Assembly (NCBI RefSeq): GCF_947497935.1
Contig: NZ_CANMIO010000016.1
Location: 1-64,000 of the forward strand
DNA from: an uncultured Shewanella sp.
GTDB taxonomy: Bacteria > Pseudomonadota > Gammaproteobacteria > Enterobacterales > Shewanellaceae
Reading direction: 5' to 3'
Length of the DNA: 64,000 nucleotides
The number at the start of each line of letters is the position of its first letter. The first letter of the stretch is position 1. Made by a program: the position numbers and the translations under genes. Positions 53,603-63,388 of the stretch are shown piece after piece. Under the pieces are notes generated by a model. The model saw only the letters and a list, made by a program, of their open reading frames with translations, had not been told where the DNA came from and did not search any database.

Positions 53603-54469
53603 TTAACCAATAATTAAGTAGTCCAGAACCAAGGCGCTAAACAACACCATGCCGGCCCAGTTATTATTTAGAAATGCCGTGAAGCAAGGTCCACGTTCGC
53701 GACCATGGATAAGCTTCTGCTGGTAAAGAGCAAAACCGATAAAGGCCAAGATACCAACTACATAAATAGCGCCGCGATCTGCAACCATGCCAGCAATGAT
53801 AAAGCAGCTTAGAGCCGCTAGCTGAAAAGCCCCGATGATATGTCTGTCATATCGGCCAAATAGGATCGCTGTCGACTTGATGCCAACCTTTAAATCATCA
53901 TCTCTATCAACCATGGCATACATGGTGTCGTAAGCTACCGTCCAGCACCAGTTAGCGGCAAATAACCACCAAGCCTCTACCGGAACCGTTCCCGTCTGCG
54001 CGGCATAAGCCATAGGGATTGACCAACTCCATACTGTGCCCAAAAACATCTGCGGCATATTGGTATAGCGTTTGGTGAAGGGGTAAATAATGGTAAGAAT
54101 GATACCGACAACCGACAACTGTACTACTAACGGATTAAGCATCAGCACTAGGCAAAATGAAAACAAGGCTACAGCTAAAAACAGTAACAAGGCTTCTTTA
54201 CTGGAAACCTCACCGCTAGCTAGTGGCCGTGCTTTGGTGCGCTCAACATGGGCATCGAGATCCCTATCGGCATAGTCATTAATAATGCAGCCGCAAGCTC
54301 GCATCGAGAATACGCCAATCACAAAAATAATAAACACTTTAAGATCTGGCAAACCACCAGCGGCAAAGGTCAGAGCCATCAAACATGGCCACATTAATAA
54401 CAAGGTACCAATGGGACGGTCCATACGCGCGAGTCGCATATAAACGTCTAGTTTATCCCTTAAATTCAT
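53603..54469 (-). CDS. ubiA: 4-hydroxybenzoate octaprenyltransferase
   Basis: An inner-membrane prenyltransferase of 288 residues (E. coli 290) that joins the polyprenyl chain to 4-hydroxybenzoate, the step just before UbiD. The two aspartate-rich motifs that bind Mg-diphosphate are intact: NDYADRDLDAHVERTKARP and MVDRDDDLKVGIKST. About eight membrane helices. The ribosome site AGGAGAG precedes the ATG. It is not accompanied by ubiC. Confidence 0.96.
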   Translation of the reverse strand: MNLRDKLDVYMRLARMDRPIGTLLLMWPCLMALTFAAGGLPDLKVFIIFVIGVFSMRACGCIINDYADRDLDAHVERTKARPLASGEVSSKEALLLFLAVALFSFCLVLMLNPLVVQLSVVGIILTIIYPFTKRYTNMPQMFLGTVWSWSIPMAYAAQTGTVPVEAWWLFAANWCWTVAYDTMYAMVDRDDDLKVGIKSTAILFGRYDRHIIGAFQLAALSCFIIAGMVADRGAIYVVGILAFIGFALYQQKLIHGRERGPCFTAFLNNNWAGMVLFSALVLDYLIIG

Positions 54470-54591
54470 GATTAGGCTCTCCTACAACGTCTTCGGCCTT
54501 TAGTTTTGTAACCGCATTATGACTGAGCTGTAACAGTATTCAACCAGTATTGAGATAAATAAAATTGATGCTTGTTTTATGCACTAAAAAA

Positions 54592-54618
54592 TAAGGCTGA
54601 GCACAGTGCTCAGCCTTA
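54592..54618 (-). terminator. Terminator of uvrD
   Basis: A near-perfect palindromic stem, TAAGGCTGAGCAC / GTGCTCAGCCTTA, followed on the minus strand by a T-rich run. It lies about 60 bases after the uvrD stop codon. Confidence 0.85.
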
Positions 54619-54678
54619 TATTTGCATGATCGTTAATCACGTAATATCCAAGCCGCTATCTTTAACTGCTTCGCCAAA

Positions 54679-56844
54679 TTACACCTTTTCTAAACGTGCG
54701 TAAGCGATCACTAACCACTTACTGCCCACGTCGAAAAAGTTAACCTGAATACGCGCCTGTGCACCACTACCCTCGTAGTTAGTCACAGTGCCTTCACCAA
54801 ATTTAGGGTGCATCACACGCTGACCAATCTTAAAGCCTGATTCGTTAAACGCGCTATCTTGCTTACTAAAGCGACTGCTGACTGCCGGTGCTGAAACCTG
54901 AGTTCGCATACGAATTTCCTGCACATATTGCTCAGGAATTTCTTTTACAAAACGTGATGGTCTAGCGAAGCTTTCACGGCCATAGATGCGTCTCGACTCG
55001 GCATAGGTGATATACAGCTTTTGCATGGCGCGGGTCATACCCACGTAGCAGAGACGGCGCTCCTCATCGAGACGATCACCCTCATCGATTGCCATCTGGC
55101 TTGGGAATAAACCTTCTTCCACGCCCGCCATAAATACCATTGGAAACTCAAGGCCCTTTGCCGAGTGCAACGTCATTAATTGCACCGCATCGGTAAACTC
55201 ATCGGCCTGACCTTCACCCGCTTCTAGCGCCGCGTGAGACAAGAAGGCATTGAGCTCGCCCATGTCTTCAATCTCTTCAGGCATCACAAAGCTGCGAGCG
55301 GCTGTCACTAATTCTTCTAAGTTCTCTACACGTGCACGAGCTTTTTCACTCTTCTCAGCTTCATACATCGCTTTTAGACCCGATGTTTGGATCACGTGAT
55401 CTGTCATGCGGTGTAAGGATTGCTCGTCAGTATCCATTCTCATGGCGACAATTAAATCCATGAAGCCACGCACGGCATTGGCAGCGCGGCCGTTAAGGAC
55501 TTTTTCTTCCAGTAAGCGAATACTCGCTTCCCACAAGGTCATCTCTTGCTGACGCGCAGTTGTACGTATTATCTCTAAGGTGCGATCGCCAATACCACGA
55601 GTTGGGGTATTCACAACGCGTTCAAACGCTGCGTCGTCATTCTTGTTATTGATGAGACGCAGATAGCCCATGGCGTCTTTAATCTCTTGGCGTTCGAAGA
55701 AACGCAGACCGCCATAGATCCGGTAAGCAATACCTTTGTGCAGTAAGGCTTCTTCCAGTACCCGTGACTGAGCATTAGAGCGATATAAGATGGCGCAATC
55801 TTCTAACTTGCCGCCTTCATCTTGCCAATCGGTGATACGCCCAACGATAAAGCGCGCCTCATCCATCTCGTTAAAGGCGCAGTAAAGTCCAATCGGCTCA
55901 CCGTCTTTGTCGTCGGTCCACAGCTTCTTACCCATACGATCTGGGTTATTGGCAATCAGCTCGTTCGAGGCATTTAGAATATTACCACTCGAGCGATAAT
56001 TCTGTTCCAAACGAATGGTTTGCGCCGCTGGGAAGTCGGCTAAGAACTTATGCAAGTTCTCCACCTGAGCGCCGCGCCAGCCGTAAATAGACTGATCGTC
56101 ATCACCAACAATCATCACATTGGCAGTCGAACCTGCAAGTACACGGATCCACGCATATTGAATGGCGTTAGTATCTTGGAACTCGTCCACAAGAATATGC
56201 TTAAATCTATCTTGGTAATGGTCAAGAATATGTGGCTTGTTGAGCCAAAGCTCATGGGCTCTAAGCAGGATCTCCGCAAAATCTACCAAACCGGCGCGAT
56301 CGCATGAATCTTGATAAATTTGATAAATCTTCAGTAAATTTTGCTCAATCGGAAAGCCGCCGGCATCGATATGCGATGGGCGTAGACCTAAGTCCTTCTT
56401 ACCATTGATGTAGCCCTGAGCTTGTCTTGGCGGATATTGCTTCTCGTCCAAGTTAAGGCTTTTAAGAATACGTTTGATCAGACGCAGTTGATCGTCTGAG
56501 TCTAAGATTTGGAAACTCTCAGGCAGATTAGCATCTTTATAATGGGTGCGTAGCAAACGGTGTGCTAAACCGTGGAAAGTGCCTATCCACATGCGGCTCA
56601 TATTGCCACCAGCAACCTTTTCAACACGCTCACGCATCTCTTTTGCCGCTTTATTGGTAAAAGTTACCGCTAAAATCGCATAAGGGCTTTGCTGTTCAAC
56701 CTGCATCAACCAGGCAATTCTGTGGGTGAGCACCCGCGTTTTGCCACTACCCGCACCCGCTAATACCAGCATGCTAGATTGCGGTGCACCAACAGCTTCA
56801 CGCTGCTTGTCGTTTAGGCCGTCTAGTAAAGATGATACGTCCAT
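54679..56844 (-). CDS. uvrD: DNA helicase II
   Basis: A superfamily 1 3'-5' helicase of 721 residues (E. coli 720) acting in nucleotide excision and mismatch repair. Motif I is AGAGSGKTR, motif II VDEFQDTN, then GDDDQSIYGWRGA, and VQLMTLHSAKGLEF near the end; the C-terminal Tudor-like segment RVMHPKFGEGTVTNYEG is present. I start at the ATG for MDVSSLLDGLND, as in E. coli, because GGAGG lies just before it; the frame also opens at a TTG 12 bases upstream. Confidence 0.97.
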   Translation of the reverse strand: MDVSSLLDGLNDKQREAVGAPQSSMLVLAGAGSGKTRVLTHRIAWLMQVEQQSPYAILAVTFTNKAAKEMRERVEKVAGGNMSRMWIGTFHGLAHRLLRTHYKDANLPESFQILDSDDQLRLIKRILKSLNLDEKQYPPRQAQGYINGKKDLGLRPSHIDAGGFPIEQNLLKIYQIYQDSCDRAGLVDFAEILLRAHELWLNKPHILDHYQDRFKHILVDEFQDTNAIQYAWIRVLAGSTANVMIVGDDDQSIYGWRGAQVENLHKFLADFPAAQTIRLEQNYRSSGNILNASNELIANNPDRMGKKLWTDDKDGEPIGLYCAFNEMDEARFIVGRITDWQDEGGKLEDCAILYRSNAQSRVLEEALLHKGIAYRIYGGLRFFERQEIKDAMGYLRLINNKNDDAAFERVVNTPTRGIGDRTLEIIRTTARQQEMTLWEASIRLLEEKVLNGRAANAVRGFMDLIVAMRMDTDEQSLHRMTDHVIQTSGLKAMYEAEKSEKARARVENLEELVTAARSFVMPEEIEDMGELNAFLSHAALEAGEGQADEFTDAVQLMTLHSAKGLEFPMVFMAGVEEGLFPSQMAIDEGDRLDEERRLCYVGMTRAMQKLYITYAESRRIYGRESFARPSRFVKEIPEQYVQEIRMRTQVSAPAVSSRFSKQDSAFNESGFKIGQRVMHPKFGEGTVTNYEGSGAQARIQVNFFDVGSKWLVIAYARLEKV

Positions 56845-56988
56845 TATTGCCTCCAAAAAATCAGGCGGGCAGTATAACAGAAGCGAGGAACTCGGGGATA
56901 GAATAAGCGAAGTTGTAGTCGGGTTAAATTGATAAGAAATGAGATTGCCGAAGCCAATAGCCGCTTCGGCGATTAAGCCTAGATAGGC

Positions 56989-57342
56989 TTATGCTTTCTC
57001 AGCTGCGACCACAGAGATCTCAACTAATAGTGCGTCACGAGCCATCTTAGCTTCAACACATGCGCGAGCAGGTGCGTAACCTTCTGGCACCCATGCATCC
57101 CAAACTGCGTTCATTTCAGCAAAATACTGCATATCTTTAATATAAATGGTAGCCGATAAGATGTGCTCTCTATCGCTGCCAGCTTGCTCGAGTAGAGTAT
57201 CGACCTTTTCAAGCATGGTACGGGTTTGCTCGGTAATATCTTGCTCAGCATCTTTAGCCACCTGACCACATAGATAGATGGTGCCGTTATGCTTAACGAT
57301 GCGGCTCATGCGAGTAGCGGTTTCAATTCTCTCAATCGTCAT
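56989..57342 (-). CDS. RidA/YjgF-YER057c-UK114 family protein
   Basis: A 117-residue trimeric enamine/imine deaminase-type protein. The conserved patterns IYLCGQVAKDA, SATIYIKDMQYFAEMNAVWD and PARACVEAKMARDALLVEISVVA are present. The arginine in PARACVEA matches the catalytic arginine of RidA members that hydrolyse reactive 2-aminoacrylate. It resembles the YoaB-like subgroup rather than classic RidA. Monocistronic. Confidence 0.85.
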   Translation of the reverse strand: MTIERIETATRMSRIVKHNGTIYLCGQVAKDAEQDITEQTRTMLEKVDTLLEQAGSDREHILSATIYIKDMQYFAEMNAVWDAWVPEGYAPARACVEAKMARDALLVEISVVAAEKA

Positions 57343-57732
57343 ATTTAACTCTTTTGCTCAATTAATTGCGGTAATCAGTACAATTCTAAATAAGATCACA
57401 TCGATTAGCATCTGATTTATCTATGAAAAATTTTTAAGGCTCTAGCATATGCTTTGTTACACTTAAGCAGATTTACCATTTAATGATTTAAGTCCTATAC
57501 TTAGTAGCAATGTGATCAACGGATTTGATTTCTAAACTTTTAAAGGATTAAAAATGAATTATCTAATACCTCAAAAAAATAGCCCTGCAAACATTCTCCT
57601 ACACTGCTTACACACATAACCTTAGACCTCTCTCCTTAACCTCATTCTCAGCTTGCAGCCATCAACAAGCTTAGTCCGAGTTAATTTAAACGATAGAGAT
57701 AAAGCTTCATTGTCAAACTGTGGGTGTGATGT
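57343..57732. other. Intergenic region upstream of GGDEF-EAL gene
   Basis: Apart from a possible 21-codon leader frame (57554-57619), no gene is seen. The sequence is A/T-rich and should contain divergent promoters for the RidA-like gene and the cyclic-di-GMP gene. Confidence 0.4.
57554..57619 (+). CDS. Possible 21-residue leader peptide
   Basis: A short frame starts at an ATG with a good ribosome site (AAAGGA, seven bases before). It encodes a peptide ending ILLHCLHT and stops 114 bases before the PAS-GGDEF-EAL gene. It could be a leader peptide, or chance. There is no family support. Confidence 0.25.
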   Translation: MNYLIPQKNSPANILLHCLHT

Positions 57733-59811
57733 ATGCAAATCAGAAAAAATTTTACGATAAAGCCATGGCATCTTTGCCTTCTAATGACAATTTTAACCGT
57801 TACATTAGGCATGCTTTGGGTCTTTAGCTCTCCATCACAAAGCACTGAAGTACTGATAATTATTCCCTTACTCTTTTCGACCAATATCGCCCTCCTAGGC
57901 GTTTTTTGGCTGCATTTTTATCCCAAACTATCCAAGATACCTGTGCCAAATAATGAGAGTTCGGCTGATATTGAACAATTCCCTAACCCTCAATTTAATG
58001 CCGCTAAGTTGCACTCATTAACACAATTAAAAACAAAGCGAGAGCAACGCAGTAAACACCAAGCGTTCAAAACTGACCAAGAGCAAGCCCTAGAAGAGAT
58101 GCAAAAAAATAATCCACTTCTTAAGGCTGTTTTAGAGTCGGCCGCGGTTGCTATTTATGCCATCGACGATAAAGGAAAGTGCATCTTTGCCAACCCAATA
58201 TGTGCTCAATTACTCGGGTACTCTAGCCCTGCACAACTACTGAATTTCAATATGCACGAGCTGATCTATCAAAATAGAGCTTCTACTGAAATGCAGCTTC
58301 CACTCGGTAATGGAGAGGTTAAAGAGGATATTTTTTGGCGAGCCGACGGCAGCAGCTTCCCTGTCGATTACAAATCACAACCTCTTGCGCTAGAGAACAG
58401 CAGACAGGGTGCGGTGATCTCTTTTTATGACAATAGTGAGCGCCGGGAAGCGGAAGCACTTATTCGCCATCAGGCTCATTACGATACCTTAACCGATCTG
58501 CCTAACCGGTTTTCAGCACTAAAACGGCTCGAGCAGTTAGTCGAAGCCAGTAAGAGAAGCGGCCAGAAGATTGCAGTTATCTTTCTCGATTTAGATGACT
58601 TTAAGAAGATTAACGACTCCTTAGGCCATGAAGCGGGTGACCAACTACTTATCAGCGCATCAAAGCGTTTACTTAATGCCACTAGAGCCGAAGATACAGT
58701 AGGCCGCCTAGGAGGGGATGAATTCATTATATTGCTCGATGATCTATCGTGTGCCTGCGACGCCCAACCTCTAGCAGAGAATTTAATTGGCGGATTTAGA
58801 AAGCCTTTCTATATAGATAATCGCCAGCTAGTACTAACTGCCAGTATTGGTATCGCCATCTACCCCAATGACGGTGAAACACCATCCGAGCTATTACGAA
58901 ATGCCGATTCAGCCATGTATCACACCAAAAGTATTGGCCGAAATACTTACTCCTACTTCACTCATGCGATGAATAAAGAGGTATCACGTCGCCTTGCAAT
59001 TGAAGAGCAGATCCATGGAGCCTTAGAGCGGGGAGAGCTACAAGCTCATTTTCAAATTCAACTCGATATCCGAGATGGCAGTATCATGGGCGCCGAAGCC
59101 CTACTACGCTGGAATAATCCAATCCTAGGAAACGTATCACCTGCCGAGTTCATTCCCATTGCCGAGCAGACGGGAGTAATTGAGTCGATGGGAGAATTTA
59201 TTCTTAAATGTGCCCTAGAGGCAGCTCACACTTGGCAAAAGCAATTTAATGACAAGTTTAGAGTCGCCATTAACCTTTCACCAAGGCAATTTAGAAACCC
59301 TAATCTAGTCCAAATCATCACAGACCAAGTCAAAAAATTCGGCATGACCACCGACGCGCTAGAGCTTGAAATAACCGAAGGTGTACTACTGAGTGGCCAC
59401 GCCTATACTTTAGATGCCCTTAAGCAACTAAGTAATGCTGGTTTCTGCATCTCCATGGATGATTTTGGTACAGGTTATTCTTCACTAAGTTATCTCAGAA
59501 CATACCCATTTCAGATCCTCAAAATTGATCGCAGCTTCATTAACGATATGAACAAGGACAGTAAGAGTAACGAGCTAATCATCGCCACTATCGAGATGGC
59601 TCATGCTTTAGGGATCAGAGTCATTGCCGAAGGGGTAGAAACTCAAGAGCAATTAGATGAACTTAGCTTTATGATGTGTGATTATGCTCAAGGCTTTCTA
59701 ATCAGTAAGGCTGTACCTCTAACGGAGTTACTGAAAATAGGCGCGCACTACAATGAGCTCCACGAGAACCTATCCACTCAAGAGCACCCCATCCCTTTGA
59801 CGGCTATGTAG
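57733..59811 (+). CDS. PAS-GGDEF-EAL cyclic-di-GMP enzyme
   Basis: A 692-residue inner-membrane signalling protein. Two N-terminal membrane segments (about residues 13-32 and 38-62) are followed by a linker, a PAS domain (about 130-240), a GGDEF domain (about 250-410) and an EAL domain (about 430-675). The GGDEF motif (residues 327-331) is intact, with an RxxD inhibitory site (RAED) five residues before it. The EAL motif (455-457), the DDFGTGYSS loop and EGVET are also intact. Both cyclase and phosphodiesterase activity are therefore possible. Input is unknown. Confidence 0.92.
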   Translation: MQIRKNFTIKPWHLCLLMTILTVTLGMLWVFSSPSQSTEVLIIIPLLFSTNIALLGVFWLHFYPKLSKIPVPNNESSADIEQFPNPQFNAAKLHSLTQLKTKREQRSKHQAFKTDQEQALEEMQKNNPLLKAVLESAAVAIYAIDDKGKCIFANPICAQLLGYSSPAQLLNFNMHELIYQNRASTEMQLPLGNGEVKEDIFWRADGSSFPVDYKSQPLALENSRQGAVISFYDNSERREAEALIRHQAHYDTLTDLPNRFSALKRLEQLVEASKRSGQKIAVIFLDLDDFKKINDSLGHEAGDQLLISASKRLLNATRAEDTVGRLGGDEFIILLDDLSCACDAQPLAENLIGGFRKPFYIDNRQLVLTASIGIAIYPNDGETPSELLRNADSAMYHTKSIGRNTYSYFTHAMNKEVSRRLAIEEQIHGALERGELQAHFQIQLDIRDGSIMGAEALLRWNNPILGNVSPAEFIPIAEQTGVIESMGEFILKCALEAAHTWQKQFNDKFRVAINLSPRQFRNPNLVQIITDQVKKFGMTTDALELEITEGVLLSGHAYTLDALKQLSNAGFCISMDDFGTGYSSLSYLRTYPFQILKIDRSFINDMNKDSKSNELIIATIEMAHALGIRVIAEGVETQEQLDELSFMMCDYAQGFLISKAVPLTELLKIGAHYNELHENLSTQEHPIPLTAM

Positions 59812-59828
59812 ATGTAATAGAAAGTACC

Positions 59829-60707
59829 GTCAAAACTTGCGACTAACCACTATGCCGTCATAACTAAGGCAATCCTCCACCCTCTGCTTTTGTACCTTAG
59901 ATCATCTTGAAAGTGACGAGAGTAAGTTTTGATATTCGCAGTTCTATTTATTGAGCAATAAAACACCTTAGGGACGTTAATGACAGCAAGCGCCTTAACG
60001 CCTGTCAGAACTTACGGCTAACCACTACGCCGTCATAACTAAGGCAATCCTCCACCCTCTGCTTTTGTACCTTAGATAATCTTGAAAGTGACGAGAGTAA
60101 GTTTTGATATTCGCAGTTCTATTTACTGAGCAATAAAACGACCTTAGGGACGTTAATGACAGCATGTGCCATAAATCCTGTCAGAACTTGCGACTAACCA
60201 CTATGCCGTCATAACTAAGGCAATCCTCCACCCGCAGCTTTTGTACCTTAAATAATGTTGAGAGTATCGAGAGTAAATATTGATATTCGTAGTTCTATTT
60301 ACTGAGCAATAAAACGACCTTAGGGACGTTAATGACAGCGTGTGCCATGAACCCTGTCAGAACTTGCGACTAACCACTACGCCGTCATAACTAAGGCAAT
60401 CCTCCACCCGCAGCTTTTGTACCTTAGAGAATCTTGAAAGTGACGAGAGTAAGTTGTGATATTCGCAGTTCTATTTACTGAGCAATAAAACGACCTTAGG
60501 GACGTTAATGACAGCATGTGCCATGACCCCTGTCAGAACTTGCGACTAACCACTACGCCGTCATAACTAAGGCAATCCTCCACCCGCAGCTTTTGCACCT
60601 TAGAGAATCTTGAAAGTGACGAGAGTAAGTTTTGATATTCGCAGTTCTATTTACTGAGCAATAAAACGGCCTTAGGGACGTTAATGACAGCATGTGCCAT
60701 GAACCCT
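59829..60707. repeat. Five-unit 176-bp tandem array derived from the Nudix gene end
   Basis: Five near-identical units start at 59829, 60004, 60180, 60356 and 60532 (period 175-176). A sixth partial copy begins at 60708 and is the real 3' end of the Nudix gene. Each unit carries, on the minus strand, about 110 bp matching the last ~35 codons and stop of that gene, plus about 66 bp of downstream sequence containing a small terminator-like stem (AACGTCC-CTAA-GGTCGTT). The copied coding part is frame-broken, so no protein is expected from the units. Confidence 0.93.
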
Positions 60708-60708
60708 G

Positions 60709-61116
60709 TCAGAACTTGCGACTAACCACTACGCCGTCATAACTAAGGCAATCCTCCACCCTCTGCTTTTGTACCTTAGATAATCTTGAAAGTGGCGTGT
60801 ATTGATATTCGCTATGCTCTTCACTAAGGCATATGTTGTGAGAGTCATCGAGTTCACATAAGAAGATAAAGGCCTGCGAGTCATACGCTTGGTGATAGTA
60901 AACACCGGTAAGACATTTAACCTGCACCAGAACCCCTAGCTCTTCTTGGCATTCACGTAGCAATGCTTGACGAATTGTCTCACCAGGTTCTAGTGCCCCA
61001 CCAGGCAAACCCCAACTATATTCACCATAGTTAGCTTTGAGTAATAAGACGCATGGCTCAGCTGTATCTTGCTTAATGATTACTGCATGGCTACTAATAC
61101 CAATCAGTATAAACAT
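60709..61116 (-). CDS. Nudix hydrolase
   Basis: A 135-residue soluble hydrolase of nucleoside-diphosphate-linked compounds. The complete Nudix box GALEPGETIRQALLRECQEELGV (G-x5-E-x7-REUxEExGU) lies at about residues 40-62. It resembles small MutT/ADP-ribose-type members; substrate unknown. The last ~35 codons are those repeated in the downstream tandem array. The start has a weak ribosome site, GAGTGAC. Confidence 0.88.
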   Translation of the reverse strand: MFILIGISSHAVIIKQDTAEPCVLLLKANYGEYSWGLPGGALEPGETIRQALLRECQEELGVLVQVKCLTGVYYHQAYDSQAFIFLCELDDSHNICLSEEHSEYQYTPLSRLSKVQKQRVEDCLSYDGVVVSRKF

Positions 61117-61439
61117 TTAGTCACTCAGCGAGAGTTTAGCTGTTTTGAGGCAAGGCAACGAGTAAAGGGCATAGTTGTTCTACGTTCAAGCTCGTTAACA
61201 CAGAATCAGAATCGCTAAAACTAACCATTCTGGAGCGTTTTTGGCTGCCTACTTCTGCGTTGATTAGCTTTGTAAGGGAATAACCATTATTGCAGCTATT
61301 CGCCTTGAATTAGTTTGCCAAAAATCGCTCTGAGTAGATCAAATTCTTATACTGATTGGTATAAGCCTAAACTTATCATTGAATGCCATAGAACCTCGCC
61401 TTATCTAAACCCAATGAAGAATCGATAGCAGCCAAATAA
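61117..61439. other. Intergenic region between Nudix gene and SPFH operon
   Basis: No gene seen. It should contain the promoter of the Nudix gene (minus strand). A short dyad, ATACTGATTGGTAT, lies near 61349-61362. Nothing else is recognised. Confidence 0.4.
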
Positions 61440-61472
61440 AAATGCTAGACCCCATTATAGGATCTAGCATAG
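61440..61472 (-). terminator. Terminator of the nfeD-SPFH operon
   Basis: The stem ATGCTAGACC / GGATCTAGCAT is followed on the minus strand by TTTTTATTT. It lies about 27 bases after the stop codon of the last operon gene. Confidence 0.85.
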
Positions 61473-61498
61473 ATATTTTTTCCTACAGATAGAGTGGT

Positions 61499-62434
61499 CT
61501 AATCTTTGTCTTCTTCTAAACCTATGCTGTTCATCCAGTGTTCGAAGTCCATCATATTGCCAGGTAAGATAACCTTACTCTGACCATTACTGACCCCCTC
61601 AAGCTGCTTAAGGTACTGCGCACCGAGTTGCATACGCACCACGTTCTTACCACCGGGCGCCGCAATCACAATTGCCATACGCTCAATTGACTCAGCCGTG
61701 GCTCGCGCAATGGTTAAAATCTCTTCCCCTTTACCCTCTGCCTCGTTAATACGGCGCTGCATTTCACCTTCTGAATGGTTAATGGTTTCTGCTTTTATAC
61801 CTTCAGATCGATTAATCTTACTCTGCTTATCACCTTCACTCTTTGCCAGTAATGCACGACGCTCACGCTCTGCATTGACCTGCATCTCCATGGCATTTTT
61901 AACCGTTTCAGGCGGGGTGATATTCTTAATCTCATAACGGTGAACACGAATGCCCCACATGGCGCCCGCTTGGTCTAGCACTTCGACCACTTTGGCGCTA
62001 ATCACATCACGCTCTTCAAAGGTACGGTCCAAATCAAGAGTACCAATTACACTACGAGTGGTCGTTTGCGCCAGCTGAATTGCCGCATAACGGTAGTCAG
62101 TCACACCGTAACTCGCCTTCACAGGATCTATGACTGAAATGTAGATAACGCCATCGACTTCGACATTGACTTCATCACAAGAGAAACACTCCTGCGGTGG
62201 CACATCAATGGTCTCCTCTTTTAGATCATGGATATACGCCACCTTATCGACAAAAGGCACTAGGGCATGAAAGCCCGCGTCTAAAGTTGAATGGTATTTA
62301 CCTAAGCGTTCAACGATATAGGCAGACTTTGTCGGCACTAGGCGAATCGACTGAAATAGCTTAATCACAAAGATCGCGAAGATGAGGCCCCAGATAGCCA
62401 TTACAATTAAATCTGTATTAATTCCAGCAATCAT
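61499..62434 (-). CDS. SPFH/stomatin-like membrane protein (QmcA family), second copy
   Basis: A 311-residue protein with one N-terminal membrane segment (VMAIWGLIFAIFVIKLFQSI), an SPFH/Band 7 domain (AYIVERLGKYHSTLDAGFHALVPFVDKVAY onward) and a C-terminal coiled-coil with Glu/Ala/Arg repeats (NAERERRALLAKSEGDKQ). Such proteins form large membrane rings or microdomains. The start ATG overlaps the stop codon of the upstream paralogue by one base (TAATG), so the two are translationally coupled and probably assemble together. Confidence 0.87.
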   Translation of the reverse strand: MIAGINTDLIVMAIWGLIFAIFVIKLFQSIRLVPTKSAYIVERLGKYHSTLDAGFHALVPFVDKVAYIHDLKEETIDVPPQECFSCDEVNVEVDGVIYISVIDPVKASYGVTDYRYAAIQLAQTTTRSVIGTLDLDRTFEERDVISAKVVEVLDQAGAMWGIRVHRYEIKNITPPETVKNAMEMQVNAERERRALLAKSEGDKQSKINRSEGIKAETINHSEGEMQRRINEAEGKGEEILTIARATAESIERMAIVIAAPGGKNVVRMQLGAQYLKQLEGVSNGQSKVILPGNMMDFEHWMNSIGLEEDKD

Positions 62435-63363
62435 TAGCGCGCTCCTTTCACTGAGTTAGCAGACACAGCGTGAGTGACCTGCTCCATGCCTTCAAAGAAT
62501 CCTTCAATTTTGGCCAGTTCAGCTGGTACCACAGACACATCGGCCTCATCCAATATCTTGCCGACTTGGGCAATAAATTGCTCTTTAAGCTGCATATTCA
62601 TCGCTTCATGACCGCCATCTTTTGCCAGCGCAGCAGAAACAAGCTCCATGCCTTCAGCCTTAGCTCGGGCGATAATAGCAATCTCTTGCGCGGTACCCTT
62701 CGCCTCGTTAATGCGACGCTGTTTCTCACCTTCCGATAAGTTAATCGCTTCTTGACGCTCACCTTCTGACAGGTTGATCATCGCCGCTTTCTCCGCATTC
62801 GCTAAGGTGATTTCGGCGCGCTTACTGCGCTCCGCTTCCATCTGTTTCTCTAGGGTGTGGATCACTTTGCGTGATGGGGTGATGTTCTTAATCTCGTAAC
62901 GTAGCACCTTGATCCCCCAAGGATCCGATGCCTTATCGATCTCTCGAACAATCGACTCATTCAAGCTGTCTCGCTCCGAAAATGTCTGACTTAAGCTTAA
63001 TTTACCTATCTCTGAACGCATGGTGGTTTGCGCTAGGTTTACCGCCGCGCGGCGGTAATCCTCAATGCCGTAGCTGGCAAGCTTACCGTCCATCACCTTA
63101 AGGTAAACTAAACCATCAACCTCTAGCTGAGTGTTATCTTTTGAGATACAGCTTTGGGGTGGCACATCGAGTACTTGCTCACGAATTTCATGCTTATAGG
63201 CCACTCGGTCAAAAAACGGGATCAGAAAATGAAACCCTGGCTTTAGCACAGTGCGAAACTTACCTAAGCGCTCAATCACATTGACCTCACGCATAGGGAC
63301 AATTAGCAATAATTTATAGAGGATAAAAAACACAAATAGAACAAAGAGTGTAAATGCGAACAT
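62434..63363 (-). CDS. SPFH/stomatin-like membrane protein (QmcA family), first copy
   Basis: A 309-residue paralogue of the downstream gene: membrane segment LFVLFVFFILYKLLLIVP, SPFH domain (VNVIERLGKFRTVLKPGFHFLIPFFDRVAY) and a coiled-coil with tandem INLSEGERQEA / INLSEGEKQRR units. Two different SPFH proteins in one operon suggest a hetero-oligomer, as in HflK/HflC, although these belong to the QmcA/stomatin branch. Confidence 0.87.
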   Translation of the reverse strand: MFAFTLFVLFVFFILYKLLLIVPMREVNVIERLGKFRTVLKPGFHFLIPFFDRVAYKHEIREQVLDVPPQSCISKDNTQLEVDGLVYLKVMDGKLASYGIEDYRRAAVNLAQTTMRSEIGKLSLSQTFSERDSLNESIVREIDKASDPWGIKVLRYEIKNITPSRKVIHTLEKQMEAERSKRAEITLANAEKAAMINLSEGERQEAINLSEGEKQRRINEAKGTAQEIAIIARAKAEGMELVSAALAKDGGHEAMNMQLKEQFIAQVGKILDEADVSVVPAELAKIEGFFEGMEQVTHAVSANSVKGAR

Positions 63364-63388
63364 AGAGATTCCTTCCTGGCTTTACTGA

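Noticed and set aside
59829..60815. CRISPR array or integron attC array
   Set aside because: The units are near-identical over their whole 176 bases with no variable spacers, no cas or integrase gene is present, and the unit is clearly derived from the end of the adjacent Nudix gene.
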